Positions 28,076 to 35,746 of a stretch of DNA of 45,529 nt are shown here, in pieces. The notes under the pieces were generated by a model that saw nothing but the letters and a program-made list of their open reading frames with translations, searched no databases and was not told the DNA's origin. The translations under genes were made by a program, and so were the position numbers. Position 1 is the first letter of the stretch, and each line of letters starts with the position of its first letter. The DNA comes from Oscillospiraceae bacterium (GTDB taxonomy: Bacteria > Bacillota > Clostridia > Oscillospirales > Acutalibacteraceae), in NCBI GenBank assembly GCA_031268095.1, contig JAIRXU010000048.1:1-45529 (forward strand), written 5' to 3'.

Positions 28076-28324
28076 ATGGATGGGTTGAGCTTGGAAGACC
28101 TGGGCATGTGGTACCGCGAGGAGGCGGAGACCCTTGGCGAGATGATGGGGGCATGCCAGCAACGGCGGCTGCGGGCGCTTTCCGCCGGACAGAGCAAAGA
28201 GGCGCTGCGGCAGGAACGGCTGCTGGAACTGCACCGAAACCAGCGCAACGACCTGCGCCGCATTTCAGCGGAACTGCGGCACTATTACGACAAGACGGGA
28301 GGGCCGGGCTATGCGGTCCATTGA
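28076..28324 (+). CDS. Small coiled-coil protein of the phage cassette
   Basis: 82 residues, entirely helical and rich in Leu, Glu, Arg (SLEDLGMWYREEAETLGEMMG..., then RNDLRRISAELRHYYDK). No family recognised. AAAGGA lies nine bases before the ATG. It overlaps the next gene by 14 bp, so its product is probably made together with the BppU-like protein. Confidence 0.6.
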   Translation: MDGLSLEDLGMWYREEAETLGEMMGACQQRRLRALSAGQSKEALRQERLLELHRNQRNDLRRISAELRHYYDKTGGPGYAVH

Positions 28325-29141
28325 CATTCTGCTGCGGGACGACGAGAGCGTGGAGGTCAGCCCCGCCGTCGTGTACATGGGCGAACACAACGCGGCGCAG
28401 CTGCGGGTGGCGCTGCCAGCACGGCTGCGGGAAGGGTTCGATTACTACGCGCTGAGTTTCGACTTGATGGACGCGGGGAAACGGGCGCTGACAGGGAACA
28501 TTTATCCCGCCGGAGAAGAGGGCGCTGCCGGAGACACCCTGCCGGGAGCGGTCCTGGCGGACGGAATCATCCTCTACCGCCTACCGGAACAGCTGACCGC
28601 CGGTGCATACCTGCGCGGACAGGTGGAGGCCTACCGGACGCAGGACGGGGTATGCGGCAGCTTGGAAAAGTCCGCACCGTTCCTGGTGTCCTTCGCCGGG
28701 GGCTTGGCTGGGGACGCCGAGCCGCTGGCCAGCTTCGCGCTGGGACACATGGCGGAACTCCAGGCGGAGATCGACAGGCTGCTGGCGGCGCTGCGGACCG
28801 AAATTGACCTCTGGACGGAGGCCCGCCGCCGGATTCCCACAGAAGACCGGCTGTTTGGCGCGGACGGTACAGTCACGCTGCAGCCGGGGATCCGCTACCG
28901 TCTGCCATTCTGGCCGGAACAGACCGGATGCCGCATTTTCCTGGACGACACGGCGGCGGACGAAACGCTCCCGGAATTTTCTTTCCTGCTGCCCCTGGGC
29001 TGCACACTGACGAACCTTACGCTGGCATACCGCAGCGGACGGAGCATCTGCTGGGCGGAAGGAACTTTTTTGCAGGCGGACAGACGGTACGAATGCAACG
29101 TTCTGGACGGCCGCGCGATCGCGGTCGGATTCCAACAGTAA
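28311..29141 (+). CDS. BppU-like phage baseplate upper protein
   Basis: 276 residues. The N-terminal half (MRSIDILLRDDESVEVSPAVV..., YYALSFDLMDAGKRALTGNI..., LPEQLTAGAYLRGQVEAY..., FLVSFAGG) has the organisation of the BppU N-terminal domain (DUF2479) found on lactococcal-phage-type baseplates. A helical linker (AELQAEIDRLLAALRTEIDLW) follows, then a C-terminal beta domain. On phages this protein joins the receptor-binding fibre to the baseplate. It overlaps the preceding small gene. Confidence 0.6.
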   Translation: MRSIDILLRDDESVEVSPAVVYMGEHNAAQLRVALPARLREGFDYYALSFDLMDAGKRALTGNIYPAGEEGAAGDTLPGAVLADGIILYRLPEQLTAGAYLRGQVEAYRTQDGVCGSLEKSAPFLVSFAGGLAGDAEPLASFALGHMAELQAEIDRLLAALRTEIDLWTEARRRIPTEDRLFGADGTVTLQPGIRYRLPFWPEQTGCRIFLDDTAADETLPEFSFLLPLGCTLTNLTLAYRSGRSICWAEGTFLQADRRYECNVLDGRAIAVGFQQ

Positions 29142-29159
29142 CCAGGAAGGACGAACGAA

Positions 29160-29789
29160 ATGATACGACGACGGGCGATGGCGGGGTGGCGCAGGCCGCT
29201 GCGTCGGATCTCCTATGACGCGGAAACAGGGCTGACGCCGGAGAATACGCCAGGCTGGGCCGCCCCGGCGGGGAACGGCGCGGGAACGCTGACGGTCATC
29301 GGCGGGGAAGCCGCGCTACAGATTTCTGGGACGGCGCAGGCCGGCTGGACGCTGGACGCCCCTGCCGCGCATGCCTGCGCGTTCTGGTGCGAAATTGCCG
29401 TTACGGGCAGCCTCACCGGAGTGACTTATCTGGCCGCCGTGCTCCCCGGGGCAGACGGCGCGGCGGGGGTGGGAGTGCGGTTCCGGGCACTGTCGAACTA
29501 TCTTTCCATTGCGGTGGGAGACGGCAGCACGGCGCTCAGCACCTCCCTTCCCAAAGGACAGAAATGTTTGCTTCGCATCGACTGGGCAAACGGCGAGGTC
29601 CGGTATTTCGCCAACGGCGATCTGTTTCGGACGGACAGCAGCCTCGCCGCCCTGGGAAGCGAAGCGGCGTTCTTTCCGGAACTGGACAGCCTCGGCTACG
29701 ACGGCACGAAACCGTTTCTGGGCATCGCGGCGCACGGGGGCACCGTATCCCTCTACCGCTGCGGATACGAGGAATTATCCCCGTCATAA
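29160..29789 (+). CDS. LamG/concanavalin-like fold protein, probable tail or receptor-binding protein
   Basis: 209 residues with no signal peptide. The body is a beta-rich lectin-like sandwich: ALQISGTAQAGWTLDAP, WCEIAVTGSLTGVTYLAAVL, VGVRFRALSNYLSIAVGDG, and RYFANGDLFRTD, where the last resembles the LamG motif of a strand carrying an NG turn. It follows the BppU-like gene by 18 bp (AGGAAGGA RBS), which supports a role in host-surface recognition. The fold is inferred from pattern only. Confidence 0.5.
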   Translation: MIRRRAMAGWRRPLRRISYDAETGLTPENTPGWAAPAGNGAGTLTVIGGEAALQISGTAQAGWTLDAPAAHACAFWCEIAVTGSLTGVTYLAAVLPGADGAAGVGVRFRALSNYLSIAVGDGSTALSTSLPKGQKCLLRIDWANGEVRYFANGDLFRTDSSLAALGSEAAFFPELDSLGYDGTKPFLGIAAHGGTVSLYRCGYEELSPS

Positions 29790-29882
29790 GACGCATCGGA
29801 CACATTCACCGCCGCGCACACCACCGGATGCGCGCATATAATGGTATGTCCGGCGGCAAAGCCGGAAGAAAGGATCCATCGT

Positions 29883-30290
29883 ATGACTGATTTCTGGAAA
29901 AATTACGAATTTTTGACGGCTACCCTCCAAGGCTTGGCGCTGCTGCTGGCGCTCTCCGGCGCAGCACTGCTGTTCTGGCGCTGGCTCCGCGCACGGAAAG
30001 GCGCGGGCCAAGCGGAGCTGGACGCCATCGACAAGGCCAAGAATACCCTGGAACATCTGGCCGACAGCATCCTGTTCGGCGCCGTCACGGAAGCGGAACG
30101 AACGTACGGCGGCGGCACCGGGGAACTGAAGCGCTCGCTGGTGATCCAGCAGCTGATCGCACTGCTGCCGGAATCCCTGCGGGACAAAATCGACCTTGCC
30201 TGGGCCGGAACGCTGGTGGATAAAGCGGTCGAAGCCGCGAAGAAGATCTGGCAGCAAAAGCCGAAGATGCTGGACAACGGCGACGAATAA
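29883..30290 (+). CDS. Phage holin, LLH family
   Basis: 135 residues. One N-terminal membrane segment (LTATLQGLALLLALSGAALLFW) is followed by a cytoplasmic helical region with the LLH-holin pattern (AVTEAERTYGGGTGELKRSLVIQQL...ESLRDKIDLAW...VDKAVEAAKK). Holins form membrane lesions that release endolysin; the CHAP endolysin gene follows. ATG 29883 is preferred because AGAAAGGA lies just upstream and the helix begins soon after. Confidence 0.75.
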   Translation: MTDFWKNYEFLTATLQGLALLLALSGAALLFWRWLRARKGAGQAELDAIDKAKNTLEHLADSILFGAVTEAERTYGGGTGELKRSLVIQQLIALLPESLRDKIDLAWAGTLVDKAVEAAKKIWQQKPKMLDNGDE

Positions 30291-30381
30291 TCTGCTTCCT
30301 ATGATTCCGCGGCGCGGCCGTGCCCTTGCCGCCGGCTGCGCCGTTCCCATACTGGCGTGTTCCTGTTAATGGAAATTTTTT

Positions 30382-30411
30382 AGACAGACGAATTATTTTA
30401 ACCGTTTGTCT
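30382..30411 (+). promoter_or_regulatory. Inverted repeat at the endolysin promoter, possible operator
   Basis: AGACAGACG and CGTTTGTCT are an inverted repeat with one mismatch, separated by 12 bp, ending at the first base of the -35 box. Position and symmetry suggest a repressor or activator site. Confidence 0.4.
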
Positions 30412-30439
30412 TGACAAGGGAGGCGCCTTGTGCTATATT
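30411..30439 (+). promoter_or_regulatory. Internal promoter of the endolysin gene
   Basis: TTGACA (30411-30416), 17 bp, TATATT (30434-30439), with TGC immediately before the -10. It would allow the endolysin to be expressed apart from the SOS promoter. Confidence 0.75.
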
Positions 30440-30500
30440 GTGGTTGTGAAATTGGTCGTTTGTTACAGAATTTTAGCAAAAGAAGGAAGAGAACATATCT

Positions 30501-31442
30501 ATGACGCAAGCAGAATGGATTGTCAAGATCGCGCAGGACGAATACAAAGACTACGCCGCGAAAAAGACCGTCGGCGGCGCCAAATACCAGAAAGCGTCCG
30601 GTTACAACACCAGCGTTGCCTGGTGCGCTATATTTGCCCGCTGGTGCTTTGACCAGGCAAAGCTGGTCAGCGCGCTGACGGGGTGGAGCGCCAACTGCGT
30701 CCCCTGGCTGGAGAGCGAGAAGAAGGCCGGGAGGACGATCGGCCTCACCCAAGGGCAACCCGGCGACCTGATTTTTCTGGACTATGTGCCGTACAACCAG
30801 CAGCCCAATCACGTCGGGGTCATCGTCGGCACGTCTTCCAACGGCTACAAAACCATAGAGGGGAACTGGGAAAACAAAATTGTTTCCAAGGATCGGCCCT
30901 GGGCTTCCTCGGAGAAATACCGCATTCTCGCCATCGTCCGCCCAAAATACAAAGATGCCGCGGCGGCGGACGGCGTTTATCCGGCAGAACAGGATTTCGT
31001 CAACACTTCCGGCGCGAATCTGAACATCTGGGGCGACACCCGGCTGACCCAGCCGGTCGGCGAGCTCTTCGCGAACGGACAGGGACGGTGTTTGGGTATC
31101 CTCGGCGGCAGGGCCCTCGTCCGGTACCAGATCAATGAAAACGGGAAACTGGTCAACGAATACAAGATTGGCTTCACGAGCTACAGCAAGGGCGCCGCGG
31201 GCGCGGCGGCCCTTCCCTCCCCGAAGGAAAAAGAGTTTGTCAACACCTCCGGCGCGAGTCTGAAAATCTGGGGCGACACCCGGCTGACCACACCGGTCGG
31301 CGAGTTGTTCGCGGGCGGCAAGGGCAAGGGCTTGGGCATTCTTCGCGGCAAAGCCATTGTCCGGTATCAACTCAACGAGAACGGGAAGCTGACCAACGAG
31401 TACAAGATCGGCTTCACGAGTTACCTCGGCGGAATTGCATAA
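30501..31442 (+). CDS. CHAP-domain endolysin with duplicated C-terminal domain
   Basis: 313 residues, no signal peptide, as for holin-dependent endolysins. Residues 1 to about 150 form an NlpC/P60-CHAP fold: catalytic C42 (AWCAIFARW), H104 (NHVGVIVG) and E120 (TIEGNW). Two 63-residue copies of a beta-rich domain follow (residues 166-228 and 246-308), starting FVNTSGA and ending KIGFTSY; by my count 51 of 63 residues are identical. They are probably cell-wall-binding repeats. RBS AGAAGGAAGA precedes ATG 30501. Confidence 0.82.
   Translation: MTQAEWIVKIAQDEYKDYAAKKTVGGAKYQKASGYNTSVAWCAIFARWCFDQAKLVSALTGWSANCVPWLESEKKAGRTIGLTQGQPGDLIFLDYVPYNQQPNHVGVIVGTSSNGYKTIEGNWENKIVSKDRPWASSEKYRILAIVRPKYKDAAAADGVYPAEQDFVNTSGANLNIWGDTRLTQPVGELFANGQGRCLGILGGRALVRYQINENGKLVNEYKIGFTSYSKGAAGAAALPSPKEKEFVNTSGASLKIWGDTRLTTPVGELFAGGKGKGLGILRGKAIVRYQLNENGKLTNEYKIGFTSYLGGIA
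30996..31184 (+). repeat. Endolysin C-terminal domain, copy 1
   Basis: 189 bp encoding 63 residues (FVNTSGANLNIWGDTRL... to KIGFTSY). The same length as copy 2 without gaps, separated by a 51-bp Ala/Pro/Lys linker. Confidence 0.9.
31236..31424 (+). repeat. Endolysin C-terminal domain, copy 2
   Basis: 189 bp encoding 63 residues, 51 of 63 identical to copy 1 by my count. Substitutions are mostly conservative, suggesting selection after duplication. Confidence 0.9.
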
Positions 31443-31463
31443 CGCAGGAAAGAAGGCGGCGGT

Positions 31464-31874
31464 ATGGCCAAGAAGCCTCCCAAAAAAACACCGGATTTTT
31501 CAAAACGCATGGTGACGCTGATCATGGTATGGCTGGTGATATTTTCGTTTTTGGCGGCTTTTTCCTATCTGAGCGACCGGGCAAAGCAGGCAATCCCCAT
31601 GGAGTTGATTCTGTGCGTCTTCGGGTTTGCGGGCGGCGAATGCGGACTGATGGCCTGGATCAAGACGACGAAGGTCCGCAACGACGCAGACAGCGAAGAG
31701 GCGACCCCCGCTTCGCCGGTCAACCTGCCGGAACTGTTGCGCACGGTGGCGGAAATGCTTCGGCCCGGCGAAGCAAAGACGACGGAGGCTCTGCGCGGCG
31801 GACCGGAACACGGCGTCCGCAATGCCTGGATCCCCGGCGAGACACCTGAGGCCTCCGAAGAGGACAAGCCATAA
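31464..31874 (+). CDS. Small membrane protein of the phage cassette
   Basis: 136 residues. A basic N-terminus (MAKKPPKKTPDFSKR) precedes two hydrophobic segments (VTLIMVWLVIFSFLAAFSYL and PMELILCVFGFAGGECGLMAWI), then an acidic, Pro-rich cytoplasmic tail. It lies 21 bp after the endolysin, so a lysis role (second holin, antiholin or spanin-like function) is possible, but no family is recognised. Confidence 0.6.
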   Translation: MAKKPPKKTPDFSKRMVTLIMVWLVIFSFLAAFSYLSDRAKQAIPMELILCVFGFAGGECGLMAWIKTTKVRNDADSEEATPASPVNLPELLRTVAEMLRPGEAKTTEALRGGPEHGVRNAWIPGETPEASEEDKP

Positions 31875-31879
31875 GAAAG

Positions 31880-31910
31880 CGCCCCGATGACTTTTCCATC
31901 GGGGCGTTTT
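31880..31910. terminator. Terminator ending the phage cassette
   Basis: CGCCCCGATG, 7-nt loop, CATCGGGGCG, then TTTT, with A's on the left. It lies 5 bp after the last cassette stop and before the convergent ABC permease, so it can serve both. Confidence 0.88.
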
Positions 31911-31929
31911 ACGTTTGGGGAAGGAGGCA

Positions 31930-33630
31930 CTATTTGATGTCCCGGCGGCAGAAGGAGTCGTATGCCGTCCAGCCGAAGCAGAGCGCCATGACCGCCAGAT
32001 ATACGGAAGAAAAAAGGACCGATCCCTTCTCCGTCACGCTGCCGCCGGCGCTGAAAATAGCGGTGACCACATTGCTTTCTACGAAGGGGAACACCATGTG
32101 TTCCAGAGAGAGATGCGCAAAGGGAAGGAAGCGGACTACCCCGGAAGACGGCACCATCGTCAGCATCTCCCCGGCCAGATAGGTGATAAAATACGCGCCA
32201 ATGGACAGCCCCACCACCGGGGCCGTGTGGCGGATGACAGCGGAGAGCATCAGCGCAAACAAAAGGTAAACCATCAGCGGCGCCAGGGAAACCAGCGCTT
32301 CCAACGCACGGAAAACCAAGAAGTGCAGCTCCCGGGCCTGGCCGTCCAAGGCGTAAACATAGGGCAGCGTCAGGGAATCCCGGAAGAAAAGGGCGTTGAC
32401 GGCCAGCAGCGCACCCAGCAGGAGCAGCGTTCCGACGACCGCTACAGTGCTTACTGCGGCAATCTTGCCGGTCAGAATCTTCCAGCGGCGGACCGGCGCA
32501 ATGATCAGGGACTTGATCGAGCCGGTGGAAGTCTCCTGGGCGACGGCGCCGCCCGCCAGCAGGAGAATCAGAATCACCAGCACGGCCATGCCCGCCTGAC
32601 GGCAGATATTGTAGGGATCGACACTGATCCCCATCATTTCAGAGAGGATATTGGCGGCACTGTAGGCCTGATGCTCCAAACGGTATGTCTTGACGGCCAG
32701 ACGGTCGCGGAACTCTGCCCGCTGGTCATCTGTCAGGGGGACACTGGCGCCGCCGCCGGAAACATGGTCAACATCGTCTTTCAGCGACTGCTCCAGATTA
32801 CCGATATCAGTCACGACCTGCTGAACCAGGGCGGGATTCAAGGAGCCGTCGGGGTTGCCCTTGCGCAGCAGCTCATAGAAGCGCTCTGTTCCCTCCATGT
32901 ACTCCGGCTCAAGCGTCAGCCGCGCAAACGCAATCTCCAGATCCAGCCACTCCTCATAATTTTGGGACCGCATGATTCCTTCGACTTTCTTGGCCAAAGC
33001 TTCCTGCATGGCCAGCTGCGCCGCCTCGCCCTCATCCAGCCCGGGGCCGAAGTCCTGCTTATCCTCCAGAACCAGAATCATCTGCTGGAGCGTTGGGTAG
33101 ATCTGGGTCACTTCCGTGCGAAAATCGTAGTCTGTACTGAACGCGTACCAACCGAAATAGTCGATGCCGTGCGCCAGGCAGAGTTCCATTGTCCGCAGCT
33201 GGGCGCGGTTATACGTCAGGTCATAATACAGCTGGGAAACGCCTTCGGTGGCCGGACCGCCTACAAACAGACCGCCGAGGCCGCCGGCGCCGCCCAAGGC
33301 AAACGCGCCGACGCCGTCCCCCGTTTCTTCCGGGGTGATGAAGGTTTCATACTCCTCCGTCAGGCGCTTCATGCCGGACTCAATGAATTTCTTCTGCCCG
33401 TTGATTTGCTCTTGCAGCTCCTTGCGCCGCTGCTCCACCGGATCGACGGCATTGCCGTTCTCGTCATAGTAAACGCCGCTGCTGCGGGAAGTCATGGCCT
33501 TCATGGCCAGACCGACCAGGCCGCCCGCGCCCAGGACCGCCAGAACCATCACGCCCAGCAGGAGCCAGGTGACGGCCCGGTGGCAAATTTTATAGAGTTC
33601 ATTGCGGTAAACCGCCGCGATCTTACGCAA
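31930..33630 (-). CDS. ABC-2 type transporter permease
   Basis: 566 residues. One N-terminal membrane helix (AVTWLLLGVMVLAVLGAGGLVG) is followed by a 280-residue extracytoplasmic region, then five helices (from AVLVILILLLAGGAVAQETSTGSIKSL onwards). This is the ABC-2 exporter layout. It ends in a cytoplasmic SFCRRDIK tail. Starts at TTG 33630 within the last codons of the ATPase gene (8-bp overlap). With the ATPase it should export an unknown substrate. Last gene of a six-gene operon headed by an aminotransferase and an MNIO enzyme. Confidence 0.85.
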   Translation of the reverse strand: MRKIAAVYRNELYKICHRAVTWLLLGVMVLAVLGAGGLVGLAMKAMTSRSSGVYYDENGNAVDPVEQRRKELQEQINGQKKFIESGMKRLTEEYETFITPEETGDGVGAFALGGAGGLGGLFVGGPATEGVSQLYYDLTYNRAQLRTMELCLAHGIDYFGWYAFSTDYDFRTEVTQIYPTLQQMILVLEDKQDFGPGLDEGEAAQLAMQEALAKKVEGIMRSQNYEEWLDLEIAFARLTLEPEYMEGTERFYELLRKGNPDGSLNPALVQQVVTDIGNLEQSLKDDVDHVSGGGASVPLTDDQRAEFRDRLAVKTYRLEHQAYSAANILSEMMGISVDPYNICRQAGMAVLVILILLLAGGAVAQETSTGSIKSLIIAPVRRWKILTGKIAAVSTVAVVGTLLLLGALLAVNALFFRDSLTLPYVYALDGQARELHFLVFRALEALVSLAPLMVYLLFALMLSAVIRHTAPVVGLSIGAYFITYLAGEMLTMVPSSGVVRFLPFAHLSLEHMVFPFVESNVVTAIFSAGGSVTEKGSVLFSSVYLAVMALCFGWTAYDSFCRRDIK

Positions 33631-34546
33631 TGACGTTCCCTCCCCCCGTGATCTGAATAAAGGCGTCCTCCAGGCTTTTTTGCTGCGGCGCGAGGCCCAG
33701 CAATCCCACTTCCGCCGCCAGAAGGCGGGAAACAGCGGGCACCTGGGCTCTTGGCAGGGCCAGGACGACGGAACGGTTGTCGCTGCTGCGGATGCTGCCG
33801 CCCCAGACTTCCCCCAGCAGGGCCAAAGCCTTCGGAACGTCGTCGATCTCGTAGCGGTAGACTTCCTCGCCGCCAGCTTCCCGCAGCAGAGCGCCTATGT
33901 CCATCACGCCCCGCAGGACGCCGTTTTCGATGATTCCTACCCGGTCGCACATCAGTTCCATTTCGGCCAGCATGTGGCTGGACACCAGCACGGCGACGCC
34001 CTGTTCATGGGCCAAGCGCTTGAGGATATCCCGCAGGTCCCGAACCCCGGCCGGATCCAGCCCGTTGGTGGGCTCGTCGAGGATGAGGACATTGGGGCGG
34101 TGCAGCAGCGCCTGCGCCACCCCGACGCGCTGCTTCATGCCCAGGGAATATTTGCGGAGCTTCTCCCCGATCCGCTGTTCCATCCCGACCAGGCGGACGA
34201 CCTCGTCGATCCGGGCCGCGGCGGTCTTGCCGTGCAGCCGGGCATACATCACGAGATTTTGCCGTCCGCTGAATTCTTTGTACATCTCCGGGTTTTCGAC
34301 AATCCCGCCAATGCGCTCCATGGCTTTTTCATACTGCCGGATATTGTCGAAGCCGTTGATTTGGATCCGGCCCGCATCTGGGGTCAGAAAGCCCATGATC
34401 ATCTTAATCACAGTGGTTTTTCCCGCGCCGTTGGGGCCGAGGAAACCGAAGACTTCCCCCGCGTTCACGGAAAAGCTGACGTCCCGCACCACCCAGCGGG
34501 ATCCAAACTTTTTGGAGAGACGGGAAATTTCCAATACCTGTTCCAA
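33623..34546 (-). CDS. ABC transporter ATP-binding protein
   Basis: 307 residues. Walker A GPNGAGKTT, signature YSLGMKQRVGVAQAL, Walker B VLILDEPTNGLDPAG and switch VSSHML are intact. The sequence belongs with the CcmA/drug- and peptide-export ABC-2 ATPases. I chose TTG 34546 (giving MEQVLEISRLSKKFGS) because AAAGGGG lies six bases upstream; a TTG at 34570 has no RBS. Overlaps the permease start by 8 bp. Confidence 0.93.
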   Translation of the reverse strand: MEQVLEISRLSKKFGSRWVVRDVSFSVNAGEVFGFLGPNGAGKTTVIKMIMGFLTPDAGRIQINGFDNIRQYEKAMERIGGIVENPEMYKEFSGRQNLVMYARLHGKTAAARIDEVVRLVGMEQRIGEKLRKYSLGMKQRVGVAQALLHRPNVLILDEPTNGLDPAGVRDLRDILKRLAHEQGVAVLVSSHMLAEMELMCDRVGIIENGVLRGVMDIGALLREAGGEEVYRYEIDDVPKALALLGEVWGGSIRSSDNRSVVLALPRAQVPAVSRLLAAEVGLLGLAPQQKSLEDAFIQITGGGNVIA

Positions 34547-34597
34547 ACGGAAACCCCTTTCTTCATTCAAATATTTCGTTCCGCGCGGCGCCGCGGC

Positions 34598-35179
34598 TCA
34601 GTACCACAGCGCCGACATGCCGCCGTTGGCGTTGTCCACGGGAAGATAGGCGTAAAGAACCTTCCATTCCCCATCGACCTTTTTGAAGGTGACGGTGTTA
34701 TCCCAACTGACATACTCGATGGCTTGGGATTTGCCGCCCGCGTCAGCTTCACCCTGGACGGCCAACTGCATTGTGACGGCAACCGTATCGCCCCGAAAGC
34801 TGAAATCGGTGATTTGGCGCAGGGTGCGTTCCAGGGAAGACAGGCGGGGCGCCTGTCCGCCCACCTGGTTTCGGAGGGCATCCGCCAGCATGCGCATGGC
34901 CGTGTCACGGCTCTTGCTCTCGCCGGCATAGAAGGGCGCCAGGGAAGTTTCAGCGGCCTTGACGCAGTCGGCCAGGGCCTGATCAGAGACCTCGGCATCC
35001 GGCGCGCGCAGGGATTCCGGGAGGAGGCGGGCGGCGCTGTCAGCGACAATATAGTCGCGCAGGGCCGCTTGGATGGCGGGTTTTTCGCGCTGATGCAGCA
35101 CACCCGTGACGGCCAGATAGCCGATCACGCAGAAGAGCACCAGCCCGGTCAGCACCGCGCCGCGGTTGAGTTTTTTCAT
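34598..35179 (-). CDS. Membrane-anchored extracytoplasmic protein of unknown function
   Basis: 193 residues. A basic N-terminus (MKKLNRG) and one hydrophobic segment (AVLTGLVLFCVIGYLAVTGVL) anchor a soluble outer domain ending in DNTVTFKKVDGEWKVLYAYLPV, a pattern seen in NTF2-like/DUF4878-type domains. No lipobox. It sits between the nitroreductase (24-bp gap) and the ABC ATPase (27-bp gap), so it is likely an accessory of the exporter. Function not assigned. Confidence 0.7.
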   Translation of the reverse strand: MKKLNRGAVLTGLVLFCVIGYLAVTGVLHQREKPAIQAALRDYIVADSAARLLPESLRAPDAEVSDQALADCVKAAETSLAPFYAGESKSRDTAMRMLADALRNQVGGQAPRLSSLERTLRQITDFSFRGDTVAVTMQLAVQGEADAGGKSQAIEYVSWDNTVTFKKVDGEWKVLYAYLPVDNANGGMSALWY

Positions 35180-35203
35180 GGGACAGCGGTTCCTTTCGTC
35201 ATG

Positions 35204-35746
35204 TTATTCGATCACCCGGATTTGCGCCGGGCGGCGGGGTTTCCATTCGGGAGATTCACCTGGTTCGCCGACGCACACGCCGAGCTGGAACAGATATCCG
35301 GCAGGGATCTCTAGGGCGGCGCGCCACTTCGCGCCCCGGACTTCGTCCGCAAAAAGCGCGCCGACGCTGGCCACAATACAAGTCCCCAGTCCCAGCCCCT
35401 GGGCAGCGACGCAAAGGTTCTCCGCCATGATTCCCGCGTCGGCGCGGCTATCTCCTTCGGCAAACAGGAAGACGAAGGTCGGGGCGTTATGGTAGAAGGG
35501 GTTGGTGTCGCTGCGGGTATGGACAGGCGTATCCCAGCCAACGATGTTCTTGAAATCGACCTGCATTTCCCGCAGCATCGCGGCATTCTGACAGAACCGG
35601 ACATGGCACGGCTGGGCGTTGCGGCCGCTGGGTGCGCGCAGAGCACACTGGATCAGGGCATCCAGCTCCTCCGGCGTCAGCTGCCGCGGCTGGTATTCCC
35701 GGACGCTCTGCCGGGCGAGAATGACGGAAATGACTGGGTTGTTCAT
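35204..35746 (-). CDS. Nitroreductase-family FMN oxidoreductase
   Basis: 180 residues, normal for the family. ARQSVREYQPRQLTPEELDALIQCALRAPSGRNAQP is the N-terminal FMN-binding signature and GIMAENLCVAAQGLGLGTCIVAS the central helix. Most members reduce nitro groups or quinones; some act as dehydrogenases on peptide azolines in RiPP pathways. The ATG overlaps the stop of the MNIO gene by 4 bp. Confidence 0.88.
   Translation of the reverse strand: MNNPVISVILARQSVREYQPRQLTPEELDALIQCALRAPSGRNAQPCHVRFCQNAAMLREMQVDFKNIVGWDTPVHTRSDTNPFYHNAPTFVFLFAEGDSRADAGIMAENLCVAAQGLGLGTCIVASVGALFADEVRGAKWRAALEIPAGYLFQLGVCVGEPGESPEWKPRRPAQIRVIE

Noticed and set aside
31915..35314. Long plus-strand frames opposite the ABC permease, ATPase and anchored protein
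   Set aside because: His/Gln/Arg-rich translations typical of antisense frames; the minus strand carries all family motifs.
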